Assembly (NCBI GenBank): GCA_033297075.1
Contig: MU858069.1
Span: forward strand, 62,001 to 126,000
Direction: 5' to 3'
Length of the DNA: 64,000 nt
DNA from: Rhypophila decipiens
Lineage: Eukaryota; Ascomycota; Sordariomycetes; Sordariales; Naviculisporaceae
Both the position numbers and the translations under genes were made by a program. Below, in pieces: positions 24,368 to 34,426 of the stretch (position 1 is the stretch's first letter; each line of letters starts with the position of its first letter). The notes beneath the pieces were generated by a model. That model made no database searches and was not told the origin of the DNA. It saw nothing but the letters and a program-made list of their open reading frames with translations.

Positions 24368-25912
24368 GGATCTTGTCATTCTCTTTCATCCGCATATGAC
24401 CCTTTGGCTGCTCTGGGGGGCAGCGATTCATCGACGATTTTGTTGCTCGGCTGGCGTTCAAGAGGGTCTCGGCGTTTATCTGCATTCATTTGGTCGTTGG
24501 CGGCGTCTTGGGTCTTGAGATATGGTAAAAGCTTGGGGGCTTTGAGAAAGGCTTTTCTAGCATGGCATTGTCGGTTCTTATAGCCCTGAAATGATAACAC
24601 CCTTGGGTTCCTTGTTCCTCAAACAGCCCTTACCCCTTGCAACGTCTTGGGTGGTGACTTTGCAAGAATCAAGTCAGTGGTCTGGAGGAAGACTTCTAGG
24701 GTCCAGAAGCACCTTTTTTTCTAGACCCTATGCATGTGAGATTGCTAGTTACGGAGGAGATCAACATCGGAGGCATATATATGATCCAGACCAGGCATCC
24801 GTGAAAAGCAACAATGGCCTTATGTTTTCCAGTTAAATGTCTTTATTATTCCGATTATACACGTATGTCAGTCTTTGCTCACGCATATTCTTTCAAATTG
24901 ATAGGCATCATTTGAGAAGCTAATAGGCATTATCTGACATTGCAATAGGCGTCATTTGAGAAGTTAATAGGCATTGTCTGACATTGTAATAGGTGTCATT
25001 ATAACGTTTTAACGACGTATAGAAGGCGTTCCTGATGCATATAAATATCCAAATAAATGCGTTCATTTGTGTAGAACAAGGCGTCCGCAGACTCTAAATG
25101 CCCGAGGGCGTTTTGGCTAAGCACTGACGCAAGGGCTCTAAGGTATCCGAAACCCAAGTTCACTAGGGGCAAGAGATTACTTCCCAAAATCAAAGACCCT
25201 TGAATTCTCAAGGAGACATCTCAGTTTTTTTGGTCTTTGTCTGGTCTCTCCATCCTGGCGCCCTTGACATGTCGATGAAGACCGTTAAGTTCTTGGGCCA
25301 TAGACTCAGAGGGCTGAGACAAAGGATGGCCAGGGCCCAGGAGAATGTGCCCTTTGGCATCGCAAGGAGGCCTACACGAAGAACAGAACCGTTGAATATT
25401 TTAGGGCTCGGCTGTCCTAGGGTCTAGCGTCCTTACTGTCCAGAGACCACGTGGCGTGTCTAAGTCAAAATCTTAGGTATTCACGTGCAGTACTCCGTAG
25501 TTCAAGCCTCTTGATGCCTGTCTTTCATTGCTTCTTTGGGTTGTGTTTGGTGCTTTTGCTGGCTCACCAGACATCCACAATGGCACAATGGTATATCCTC
25601 AGCGAGACATAGTACCATAGCCTGTGGGTTCTCAAAGCGATCCTCAAAGCGAGGATGAGATTATTGCGGGATGAGATTATTGCAGGATATTTTTCATCTT
25701 CACTGGTTGTTGAGAGAAGATCGAATTGGAGTTAGACGTGCAGAAGCCCCGGTAAATGCATAGCGGCAGTTGCACTGGACCCACTTGCAAAACGTTGAAC
25801 TGCCCCACTTCTCAGCCTTAAAAGTTAAAGTCCACCCACGCCAACCACGCTCGTCGCGACGCGGAAATTGTTAGTGCTAAAAGCCCAGCTTCAGTCAACG
25901 GTCACCCTCTTC
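24368..25912. other. 1.5 kb intergenic with short repeats
   Basis: It holds the repeat at 24899-25004 and a duplicated GATGAGATTATTGC motif at ~25655-25685. I see no gene. Confidence 0.4.
24899..25004. repeat. alternating 22-nt repeat (44-bp higher-order unit)
   Basis: The units AATAGGCATCATTTGAGAAGCT and AATAGGCATTATCTGACATTGC alternate, giving a 44-bp higher-order period. About five half-units can be seen before the pattern fades at ~25005. Confidence 0.75.
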
Positions 25913-27915
25913 ATGTTTCTTGCTGCTGCCAGGTTCAAGCAAATCAACAACCTCGGACGCCGAATCATGAACACCTCAGCATTTGCGGCGCTGAATGGCG
26001 TCGCCCGTGTCGAGTACACACCCACTGCCATGGGAAGATGGTCCATCCTTGACAAGCAACTTCCAGGTCAGTCAATCGTTGCGTTTCCAGCGTCTCTGAG
26101 ATTCACCAAAGCACCTTTACTGACGATTGGGCTCCCACGACACAGCTGTCAACAAGATCAAAGCTATACATGTCTACGACTTTGACAATACCCGTAAGCA
26201 CATCGCATCGTTGGCATTTTTATTTTTTCGCCGCATGTTAATCGAGCATTCCCGACACAGTATTCAAGACCCCTCTGCCGAACCCCAAGATCTGGAACGG
26301 TCCGACGATAGGCACTCTCTCGAACCCCGATTGTTTTGTCAATGGTGGATGGTGGCATGACTCCAGAATTCTCGCTGCCACCGGCGAAGGCATTGAGAAA
26401 GAGGAGCCCAGGGCCTGGAACGGCTGGTGGAACGAGAGGATCGTCGAGCTTATTGAGCTCAGCAATCAACAAAAAGATGCACTCTGCGTGCTTCTCACCG
26501 GCCGCTCCGAGTCGGGGTTCAGCGAGTTGATAAAGCGCATGATTGCCAGCAAGAATCTGGATTTCGATCTGGTCTCGCTGAAACCCGCTGTCGGGCCTGA
26601 CAATCAACGCTTTGCGAGCACGATGAACTTCAAGCAAGTCTTTTTGGAGACCTTGATGGAGACGTACAAGCATGCCGAAGAGATCCGCATCTACGAGGAC
26701 CGTCCGAAGCATGTCAAGGGATTCCGTGACTGGCTGGCCTGGTACAACAAGAAGCAAAACGGAACTGGTGGCACTCCGACTCGCGGACCCATCACTGCTG
26801 AGGTGGTCCCGGTGGCGGACATGGCTACCAATCTTGATCCTGTTGCCGAGGTTGCTGAAGTGCAGCACCTCATCAACGAGCACAATGCTTCTTTATCAAA
26901 GCGCCGGCGCGGCACCAGGGGCGAGCGCCTCATGATCAAGAAGACTGTTTTCTATACAGGCTACATGATCAACAGCACTGACCAGCAGCGACTACTCACA
27001 CTTGCGCAGATCCCGCAGAGCTTGGCCGGGGCTGACCTAAAGTACCATGCAAACAATATCCTGATATGTCCCAGACCCTGCCAGACCAGCATTCTGGAGA
27101 AGGTTGGCGGTATGGGGAGCAAGATGAAATGGGAAGTGACTGGCACAGCATGCTTCGAGAATAGTATCTGGGCAGCCTGCGTGAAACCCGTCCCTTCCAC
27201 TGCAAAGTTTCACACAGACAATCCAAGTCCCTTCGTTGTCCTTGCCCTGCGCAAGGGTGCACGGCCCGTCGACGCAGGTAAGATTCAGAACTGGCAGCCA
27301 GTCCCACCAGACAAGGCTTTTGTCTTTGAGACAACCGTGGGAGAGAAGGTGCTTCTCCGCATTGAACAAGAGGATCTCGGCGAGGGCACGTATGAGAGTA
27401 TGTTCGCGAACAAAGCTCACAAGAGACGCCACACCGGCGGCGAGGATGACTTCCGCTCCCGTGCGAGCAACGCGCACACTGGCGGGCAACAGCAGCGACA
27501 GTTCCACCAGGCATCTGGCCGTGGCGGCGGTGGTCATCAAGGTAGATTCCGTGGCGGATCTCAAGCTAGAGGCAGAGGCCAACGCGGAGGCATCACCAAG
27601 AACCGCGGAGGTCGAGGCGGGGGCCATCATTACAAGTCACTTGATGACTTGGGCACAAAGGACAATCAGAGCAGTGTTATCCAGCAGATGTCTTATGAAG
27701 ATGACTCCCAGCGGAGCTTCAACCCACCAACTGGACCAGCTAATCCGGGCCAATACCAGTATCAGGCCCCGCACCATCAGCAGCAGCAGCAGCCGCAGTA
27801 CGGCGGATGGCAGCAGCAGCAACAACAGTATGGCGCGCCACAGCAGAACCGCCCTATGGGTGGAGGTGGTTATGGCGCTGGCGGTGGTGGTCCTGAGCTG
27901 AACAACTACTATTGA
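25913..27915 (+). CDS. Swiss-Army-Knife RNA-repair-like HAD-domain protein with RGG/Q-rich tail
   Basis: Three exons (25913-26066, 26146-26193, 26261-27915) encode 618 residues; an internal ATG at 25967 would give 600. The fungal HAD_SAK family block starts ARVEYTPTAMGRWS, followed by HAD motif I HVYDFDNTLFKTPLP (Asp at ~63 and ~65), NGGWWHD, TGEGIEKEEPRAW, VLLTGRSESGF (motif II region) and RIYEDRPKHVKGF (motif III/IV region). The family is predicted to be a nucleic-acid end-processing phosphatase; no substrate has been shown to my knowledge. The last ~130 residues are RGG/GRGG and QQQ/PQ-rich, a typical RNA-binding, phase-separating tail. The tiny 48-nt exon 2 carries the catalytic motif. 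Confidence 0.85.
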
Positions 27916-28830
27916 ACCTGATACGGCATGGCATATGGAACAGATGGTGTATTACTAGCATACCCAGGCGGCGCTTTTCATGGTTTTCTACCAACAGGAG
28001 TTATCTGGGCGGCAAAAAATGGGGCTTATCGCCTTTCATACGCGGCTTGTGTTGTTATTTGATGTATACTCTTTTTCTTTTCTTGCCGGCGGAATTATTG
28101 AGCGGGCACACTTTTCATGAGCGTTTTCTCTTCATCTTGATGAGGTATAATATATACGTTGCTCACCTGCGTTGAGGCAGGAAAGAAACTTTACTGGGAC
28201 TTTGCTGGTCTCTAGATACGTGACGTTATCAGATGCCCAGATATGAAAGTTCTCAGGCGTACTGCATAGGTATTAAGCGGTCTGTCTCCTCCTTGAGGCA
28301 CCGGAGAGCCAAATCCAAACAATACTAGTTCATTCAGCTTCAGTCTCGGGGAAATGGCAGCATGTGTGCTTGTCTCACTGTTCGTGGGGCGATCTTTGAG
28401 GCCTGCTGGCTCCATGGTTAAGTACCTACTTGATATTCTGAGTTTACATCTTGCTATCGAGTCAACGTCGTCGAAACAGACTCACCACACCCTCTTCAAA
28501 ACTTGTCTGTGTTTGAACTCCATCTTTTATAAACTTCTTTTGATCAAACCCCGTCTTGGGATTTTGTTTTGTCCATTTTCATTATTCTTTCTAAATCAGA
28601 ACTCGATTTGCTCTTAACAGTCCAGAGTTGCCAAGTGCCGTAAGAGCACAGGGTCGCGGTAGAGTCTCGATGTGTAGCCAATAGTCTACTCGGTGCGTTT
28701 TTATTGTTCTGGCGGGCGTAAGGATCCGAGCTGTACCATTTGACGATGTTGTGAAAGAAGAGCGACGGGTCGATTGACCGAGAGCTTCATGGCAGCTTAT
28801 TATTGAAGGCCTGCTGTAGTCGAGGAATAC
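27916..28830. other. intergenic, left edge of accessory block
   Basis: The 3' region of the HAD gene followed by sequence without a supported frame. No repeat was noticed. Confidence 0.35.
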
Positions 28831-29414
28831 TTATATCCCGAGATCGCCTAGGGCCTCGGTCTCACCATAAACCCCGAATTCGGATGCGATAGACCCACGT
28901 AGGTGAACGGATGTATCGACATGATCGTCATCGGGTATGGTCCCGAGGTGCGTGAAGATGATGATAGGGAAAGGACGCGGGACAATCTTCTCCCGAAGAT
29001 CCTTTAGCGCGTTAAATGCTGTCATGGGGAATTTGTTGGTCTTCCCATAATAGACCTTCTCCAGGGGATATAAGACCGACGTATCGACCTCGTCCTCCCA
29101 AGTGTCTGCACTGGTACCATTGGGGGGCAAAGGTCTTTCAAGATCCTCTCCAAGTGCGTAGGGGTGACTTTTCCTGTCCCCTTGGCTCCCTTGAAGAGAT
29201 CCTTTCCTTTCCGCCCTTCTGGTAAGGGTGCGACCCCATGATTCGAAGGCTTAACGGCCTCGAGTAAGAGTAAGGGCAAGAGGAGGTCTCCATTCAAGTA
29301 TTCCTTCACATCGACCCACCGGTTTGACGTTTGGCCCAACCCGCCCAACCCCGATGACCCAGGTCGAGGTCGAGGTCGCTGAAGTGGTGGTCTATGGGCC
29401 ACAGCCACATTCAA
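28831..29414 (-). pseudogene. ORF E: unrecognised protein, frameshifted and lacking a clear start
   Basis: Two minus-strand frames read on from one another. The first (to ~29117) contains NRWVDVKEYLNGDLLLPLLL and GKVTPTHLERILKDLCPP. The second (from ~29127) contains NGTSADTWEDEVDTSVLYPL, ALKDLREKIVPRPFPIIIF and ends GETEALGDLGI. They join at a run of six C on the coding strand (TTTGCCCCCCAATGG), where one more base would make a single frame. No ATG exists in the upstream frame, so the 5' end is missing or lies in an exon I cannot see. The 5' part overlaps ORF F on the other strand. I do not recognise the product. Confidence 0.4.
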
Positions 29415-29803
29415 TCGACAATGTCACATATGGACCAGAAGTCAACTTTCCATTCGCCAACGTCCACATCTGGGATATTTCCCCAGTAAAAGTCCCTGTG
29501 CGGGTTACGGATATTCTTCGCGGCTTTATCAGATCACACCCTCATACTCTTATGTACCCAGAGGTCCTGGTCCAAAAGTGCCTCCAGTACATTGACTTCA
29601 TGGAGCACCAGCACTTGAAAGGCCTCGAGCCCTTCATAGTCAAGGCCCCCAACAAGGATAAGTTCGAGGGTCTAGATCTGCCTGAGGTCAGCATCGAGGA
29701 GTTCCTTTTCTGCTCACACTCATTTGAGGTTTACCATCAACTGGAGGGTCTTGCATTCAAACAGCGCCCCTTCTATGGCCGGATTATAGAATTAAATATC
29801 TAA
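29354..29803 (+). CDS. ORF F: hypothetical protein of 149 residues
   Basis: An ATG-started frame. It contains YGPEVNFPFANVHIWDISP, FIRSHPHTLMYPEVLVQKCL, YIDFMEHQHLKGLEPFIVK and a C-terminus KQRPFYGRIIELNI. The composition is that of a folded soluble protein, not of chance translation. There is no signal peptide, membrane segment or motif that I know. It lies head-to-head with, and overlaps, ORF E by about 60 bp, and is followed directly by a 32-bp tandem repeat that starts within ~20 bp of its stop. It could be a fragment of a larger gene. Confidence 0.45.
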   Translation: MTQVEVEVAEVVVYGPQPHSIDNVTYGPEVNFPFANVHIWDISPVKVPVRVTDILRGFIRSHPHTLMYPEVLVQKCLQYIDFMEHQHLKGLEPFIVKAPNKDKFEGLDLPEVSIEEFLFCSHSFEVYHQLEGLAFKQRPFYGRIIELNI

Positions 29804-29818
29804 TAAAAGAAAGTTGGG

Positions 29819-29914
29819 ATAGAATTAAGTGTCTAAGAGAAAAGAATCAGATGAATTTAAGTGTCTAAGAGAAAAGAATCAGATGAATTTAAGTGTCTAA
29901 GAAAAAAAATCAGA
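29819..29914. repeat. 32-bp tandem repeat, three copies
   Basis: The unit GAATTTAAGTGTCTAAGAG continuing with AAAAGAATCAGAT is repeated about three times; the first and last copies are imperfect. It begins just past the stop of ORF F. Confidence 0.8.
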
Positions 29915-30389
29915 TGGAAGGACATGTCCACTTTATAAAGAGTCTTTCTGAAAAGAGCTCTAAAGAGGAGATACCTAGATATTCAAAGTTCTCTTTAAAA
30001 TAACTCTTAAGTAGCTTGATGGAATTCTTATTCCTGGACTTTCTATTCTCCGGATATTCTGTTCTAGAGGCCTTGTTCGACCTTAACTTCAGGGCTTAAG
30101 ATAACCTTAGAGAGATGTAGACTCCTTTTCGGGGCCTTCTTTCCTTGCAAGTTTTGTTCTTGGGGCCTAGGAAGAAAACCCGTGGGCATAGATACAATAT
30201 CAAGGGGTAACAGCTATAGATAGTATACCTCAACCTTACAGGTCTTGTTCTCTGGGGGTTATGGGCAGTCTTATGATGGGTTTGAACTTCTCATCGTGCT
30301 TTACTTATGGCATATCATCTTGAATTTCCTAAGGGGCTTAACAAACAGACACTGGTCTTCTTGTATATAGGCACTATTCTTGTTAAATG
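29915..30389. other. AT-rich intergenic
   Basis: No frame or ordered repeat is supported in this stretch. Confidence 0.35.
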
Positions 30390-30597
30390 GATGCCTTGAC
30401 TAGCCCGAGTGAATACCTCGACTTGCTTGAATAAATACCTTGACTGGCTGGAATAAATGCATTAACTGGATAGAAAATAACCTTGACTTACTTGAATGGA
30501 GGTCCTTACTGGCTCGAATAAATGCCTTGACGGGCTCGAATAAATGCCTTGACGGGCTCGAATAAATACCTTGACTGGCTGGAATAAATGCCCTTGT
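30390..30597. repeat. 22-bp minisatellite, ~9-10 copies (array 2)
   Basis: The same unit as the array near 18.6 kb. The stretch ACTGGCTCGAATAAATGCC is identical in both arrays. A middle unit (GGATAGAAAATAACC) is degenerate, and three neighbouring copies near 30510-30580 are almost identical. Confidence 0.85.
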
Positions 30598-30939
30598 TCT
30601 TGTCCCTGCCGTCTATCTTGTCTAGTTCAAGGGCCCTTGGCTGAGGAAACGATCACGCTTTGCCCAGGATCTGGCATCAGCAGAGACGACGGATCCTTTT
30701 GGTTCCTCGGGTCTTGGGGGTTTGCCTAGGGGCCCACGGAAATTGCTTCAAGGCCCTCCATCATTCATGGTCTCCTGGGGGGTAGTATAGTAGGCATTGG
30801 ACATAACTTCACGAAGGCCCATAGGAGAAATAATATGCCAAGGTGTGAAATTTTCATTGAGGGATAAGATCTTAAGCTGAAGTCATGGCTCCTAAGACCT
30901 TAAACGAATCTACGTGAGACCCTTTGGAATATATCCCTC
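30598..30939. other. intergenic between the minisatellite and the gene A flank
   Basis: Roughly 340 bp without a supported frame. Confidence 0.35.
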
Positions 30940-31140
30940 AATATGGAGACTACCAAAACGCTTGGAAGAAAGGAAAACAAGGAAAAGTTTTAGACCATAT
31001 CCCACTACCCTTCCGCCCCCAATTTTTTTGTTTTCTAGCCCCTTCCTACTTTCTTGACCCCGTTGACGATGCTGGAAAAATCCATAACCCCTGTGAAATG
31101 GAAATGCTCAAACCTGCTGCGAAACCTCCTCTCCCTGAGG
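30940..31140 (-). repeat. 3'-flank repeat of gene A, homologous to the flank of gene B in opposite orientation
   Basis: Read on the minus strand, this stretch matches the gene B flank at about 35985-36190. Shared landmarks are GGTTTGAGCATTTCCAT (31092-31120 region), the GGAAGGG-GTGGG-TGGTCTAA core followed by an AAACTTTT/AAAGTTTG run, and ATTTTGGTAGTC or its close variant GTTTTGGTAGTC at the end. Genes A and B also point in opposite directions, so gene and flank were duplicated together. Confidence 0.65.
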
Positions 31141-31620
31141 GCCCAGACGATAAAATGACCCCAGAAAAGAAAAACGTGAAATCGACGGTAGAGTCCCGCA
31201 GTATGTCGGTGCTCTGTGAAAAACCCAGAAGCTGCCAACCCCAAGGTAGGCCTCAAGAGGATGCAGCCCCTAGAGCAAGTCATTCCTGCCCCTGGGGGCC
31301 CTGACGGTAAGAATGACCTCCAAAGAAAGAAAAGAGTGAAATCGACGTTAGAGTCCCGCAGTATGTCGATACTCTGTGAGACAATCCGGATCTTCTAACC
31401 TCAATGTAGGCCTCAAGAGCATACAGCCCCTAGAGCGAGTCCTTCCTCCCCTGGGGCCCCTGACGATAAGAATGACCTCCAAAGAAAGAACAGTGTGAAA
31501 TTGACGGTAAAGTTCCGCAGTGTGGCGGTACTCTCGGAAAATTCGTGTCTGCTAACCTCAAGGTAGGCCTCAAGAGGACGCAGCCCCTAGAGCAAGTCCT
31601 TTCCTCGAGGGTGGCCTGAG
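31120..31620. repeat. ~160-bp tandem repeat, three copies
   Basis: The landmark GAAA(T)TCGACGGTA/GTTA recurs at ~31181, 31341 and 31500. Each unit also holds GTCCCGCAGTATGTCGGT-like, AGGCCTCAAGAG and GCAGCCCCTAGAGC blocks. Point differences between units are frequent. Reading frames here (for example 30924-31304 plus) are chance openings kept by the repeat. Confidence 0.85.
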
Positions 31621-31686
31621 GTGGTTGACGATTAGAGCCTAGCAGAATGTTCCTTGACCCTCAAAGGAGCGTGAGGGTCAAGAGAG

Positions 31687-32867
31687 TCAAAGATTCCGAT
31701 CAAAGGGGTTCTCAGTCGTGTGCTGTATGGCTGGGGGTCGAGAATCCTGGCAATCGGCGGTGGAACTCTCACCGGACGGCTTTGCGAGAAACTTCTTGTT
31801 TCGCTCCAGTCGCAAGATAACAGGCCTCCAGACGTTGAAATCCACAGGGTCCAGGTACTCGTAGTGCTTTTCGTAGTTCATTTCAAATCTGTAATGCCCA
31901 AACTTCTCATAGGCATAGTCGAGGACTCTGACCCAATGATCAATATTCTCATCACGGGACCGATGAGCCAGATATTGGAAAATGGCCGAAGGGGCACTCC
32001 ATGCCAACTTCTCGCAGCGTAATGCCTGCAGGCGGTTGTGCAACATTCCCACGCGCCACACCTGGATCTTGCGCTCGAGCGGTGTTATAAAGGTGTCCAC
32101 AGTGGTCATCCATTCAATACTGCTTCTGCCAGGAGGGACCAAAGAGCCAAGAGCATCTCGCACCATCTGGATGGTAACGCGACCCTCTCCTGAGCCCTGG
32201 ATGAATCTCCCACTAACTATAGGTCCCAGAGAGGCATCCATGGTCTTGGATATGTCCCATCTTAGCATGTCGTGAAGAACAAATAGAACTGCATCAATAG
32301 GGTATGCAGTGGTGATGAACCGGATATGGGCTTTCTCCACAGCCATCTTGATATCAAGCTGTGTGGGCCAGTCATGCTTGGGGCCAAGGATTCGCGAAGC
32401 CAGTTGCTTGAGGTCCGAGATAATCAAGTCCGGCAGTTTCTGTGCTTCGGGGTCCTTACCGACACCGCTCAGGAACTGCTTCCACATGACCAAGTCCCTA
32501 AGACCAATGCGCTCACCACGTGTTTCGATTCGGAGTCCATCTGCTCATCCGTCAGGCCATAGATCACCGGGAGGAGTGTACTGGCAGACCGCGTCAATGC
32601 AGTCTTCAGGTCCACGCCCAGATGTTTTGCCTTTCGCATTCTCTCCTTGAAGCTCCGATCCAAGAACTCCCGAAGATGGCTTGGCAAAGAAACCCAAATT
32701 TCCTTACCTTTCTTGTCACCTATCATTCTGTGAAACTCTAGAAACCTCTCGATATCATGAGATTCGGCTAGCCAGGGAGGAAAATTGGGCATGCGATCGG
32801 GCATGGGGAAGATAATCTCAGGTACGGTTCTGGTGTTGAGGAAAGGAATCTCGGGGTTGGTAGCCAT
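31687..32867 (-). pseudogene. Family member A (unrecognised family, frameshifted)
   Basis: The start is the ATG at 32867 (MATNPEIPFLNTRTVPEI). The first frame runs through HLGVDLKTALTRSAS and GLTDEQMDSESKH. The homologous continuation (RGERIGLRDLVMWKQFLSG) is in the next frame from ~32515 on and runs to the stop at 31687, giving ~393 residues if read through. Alignment with member B (ESESQNDGDIIGLKD against DSESK-RGERIGLRD) places the break at AAACACGTGG, where one base is lacking. Later shared blocks are AYPIDAVLFVL, GEGRVTIQMVRDAL and WVRVLDYAYEKFGHY. Unlike B, C and D, the C-terminus (TTENPFDRNL) has no KKRK signal. No known domain or function is recognised. A sequencing error at one base is an alternative to true decay. 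Confidence 0.6.
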
Positions 32868-33164
32868 GATGCGATGTCCTGAAAGATCGACTGCTGAAAG
32901 GTTTAGACCGATGATTATGGGCTCTAAGCTCCGAAAAGCCTTCCTGGAGGTCAAGGGCCTTGAAATGTACTGCCCCTTAGCTTCTGTTAGCCATTGTAAT
33001 GTAATACGGTCAAAGGGTTCAATATGATATTGTTGTATCCTCAGAAGAGCATGTCGAGGTGGAGGAGCCGATTTTATACACAAAGAAAAGATGCGGGAGC
33101 TTGGTGAGACCCTTCAGGCAAGTTGAAGGCTTCAGACAGGGCCTTACATACCGTTGAATTGAGT

Positions 33165-33415
33165 GGGGAGGTAGGCTTGGGGGTCGATAGAAGGGTCTTG
33201 AGTAAAGAGGTAGGCCTGGAGGTCGAGAGACTGGTCTTTTAGAGACCATAAGGTGATTCTAGGGTCTTGAACAGCGGCAGGCTTAGAGGTCGGCAGAGGG
33301 GGGGTATTTCAGAGACCCTAAGATTCTCAAGGGTCTGAAATGATGGTAGGCTTGGGGGTCGACAAAGTGGTCCTTCAGAGACCCTAATATGACTCTCAAG
33401 GGTCTTGAATAACGG
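33165..33415. repeat. degenerate ~70-bp tandem repeat upstream of member A
   Basis: The block GTAGGCTTGGGGGTCGA, followed after ~25 bp by TTCAGAGACCCTAA and then CTCAAGGGTCT, recurs three to four times with drift. The clearest pair starts at ~33279 and ~33349. Confidence 0.65.
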
Positions 33416-33560
33416 GCAAAGCGCAGAAGGGCACGATTGTTGAGGATGAGTGGAGGAGTAGCAGGTCTAGAAGTGGGCGGTGGTGGAGGTTAGATGTAGA
33501 GTAGGAAAGTGAGCAAAGAAGGTGAAGAAGAGAGGGTGTAGGAGGAGGAGGGGTGGAGAT

Positions 33561-33567
33561 ATTTATA
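33561..33567 (-). promoter_or_regulatory. TATA box of member A (putative)
   Basis: TATAAAT on the minus strand, followed by a long CT-rich stretch (TCTCCACCCCTCCTCCTCC). Member C has the same TATAAAT plus CT-rich arrangement. The role is inferred from this similarity. Confidence 0.35.
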
Positions 33568-34426
33568 GGAAATAAGTGGGAGAAGGAAAGATGAGGGAAA
33601 GTAGGAAGAGCTCGGATGAAGTATATGCGTGCCCTTTCCGGCCGTATCAGAAGGAACAGATGAATGTTGGGATGACGGCGGAGTTGGCCGGAATTCATCA
33701 GACATATAAGTCGGCAAACCAGATAAGATAAAGCCGGTGAGATCTGGAGACGGAATATTGCCTCAGAATCTTGTCATAAAAGTGTATATCAAGCTGTTAT
33801 GAGCAACCGGTAAGCCACTGAAAGCACAAAACAGACCCAACGACTTAAAACAGCATCAGATGAAATTTGATAAAGATCGTCTGGAGTTAAGCATGACGAA
33901 AAGTTCAAAAGAATACCTCCGATTTCGCTGATTATATCCGACCGATTTACCTCACATCTTTTAAAGCACGAAACTTTTCCTCACAGAAGGCAGTAGTACC
34001 CTTTGCAAGTTCGACCTATTCGTGCCCCTCCTCCACTTATCTTCCTACAAAGCCCTCTCTCAGAAGCAAAGGAACCGCTACCTCTTCAATATTTATCTCG
34101 TACCCCTCGTCACCTTAGACTCCCGGTCTTCTGCCGTCTTTCTGGGCCGTTGAGCAACACTTCAATCGATCAGCTCTTGACCCCCAGAGACTCGTTCTGC
34201 CGAATCAGAAGACTGCAGATTCTACTGCCACCAGCCTTCAGGGCCCTTGAAAGCAGTAACCTTCCCTCGAATCTATCCCACCTACAAGATCTCGTTTAAA
34301 GTATGTGAGGCCCGTTCGGAGTCTTCTTACCCTAAGAAACACATGTGTATCCTCTAAGGGTCTTAGCCATGTCGCAAGCTAACTAAGTCATTTCGACTTC
34401 AACGGTCAGGCTTTCGAGATAGAATC

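Larger units (their letters stand above)
32868..34426. other. divergent upstream regions of members A and B
   Basis: It contains a degenerate repeat (33165-33415), a TATA box for A (minus strand), and pyrimidine-rich leaders on the coding strand of both genes. No other gene was seen. Confidence 0.4.

Noticed and set aside
26164..26883. 239-codon minus-strand ORF
   Set aside because: Antisense to the catalytic part of the HAD_SAK gene and crossing its introns.
27236..27901. 221-codon plus-strand ORF in another frame of the HAD_SAK tail
   Set aside because: Produced by the repetitive RGG/Q-coding DNA read out of frame.
30924..31304. 126-codon plus-strand ORF
   Set aside because: No ATG start. 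It runs across the 160-bp tandem repeat and is kept open by repetition, not by coding constraint.
32503..32525. a spliceosomal intron explaining the frame change in member A (GTGAGC ... TTAG)
   Set aside because: The implied intron would be ~19 nt, below any workable size, and the exon phase after splicing would still be wrong for the family sequence.
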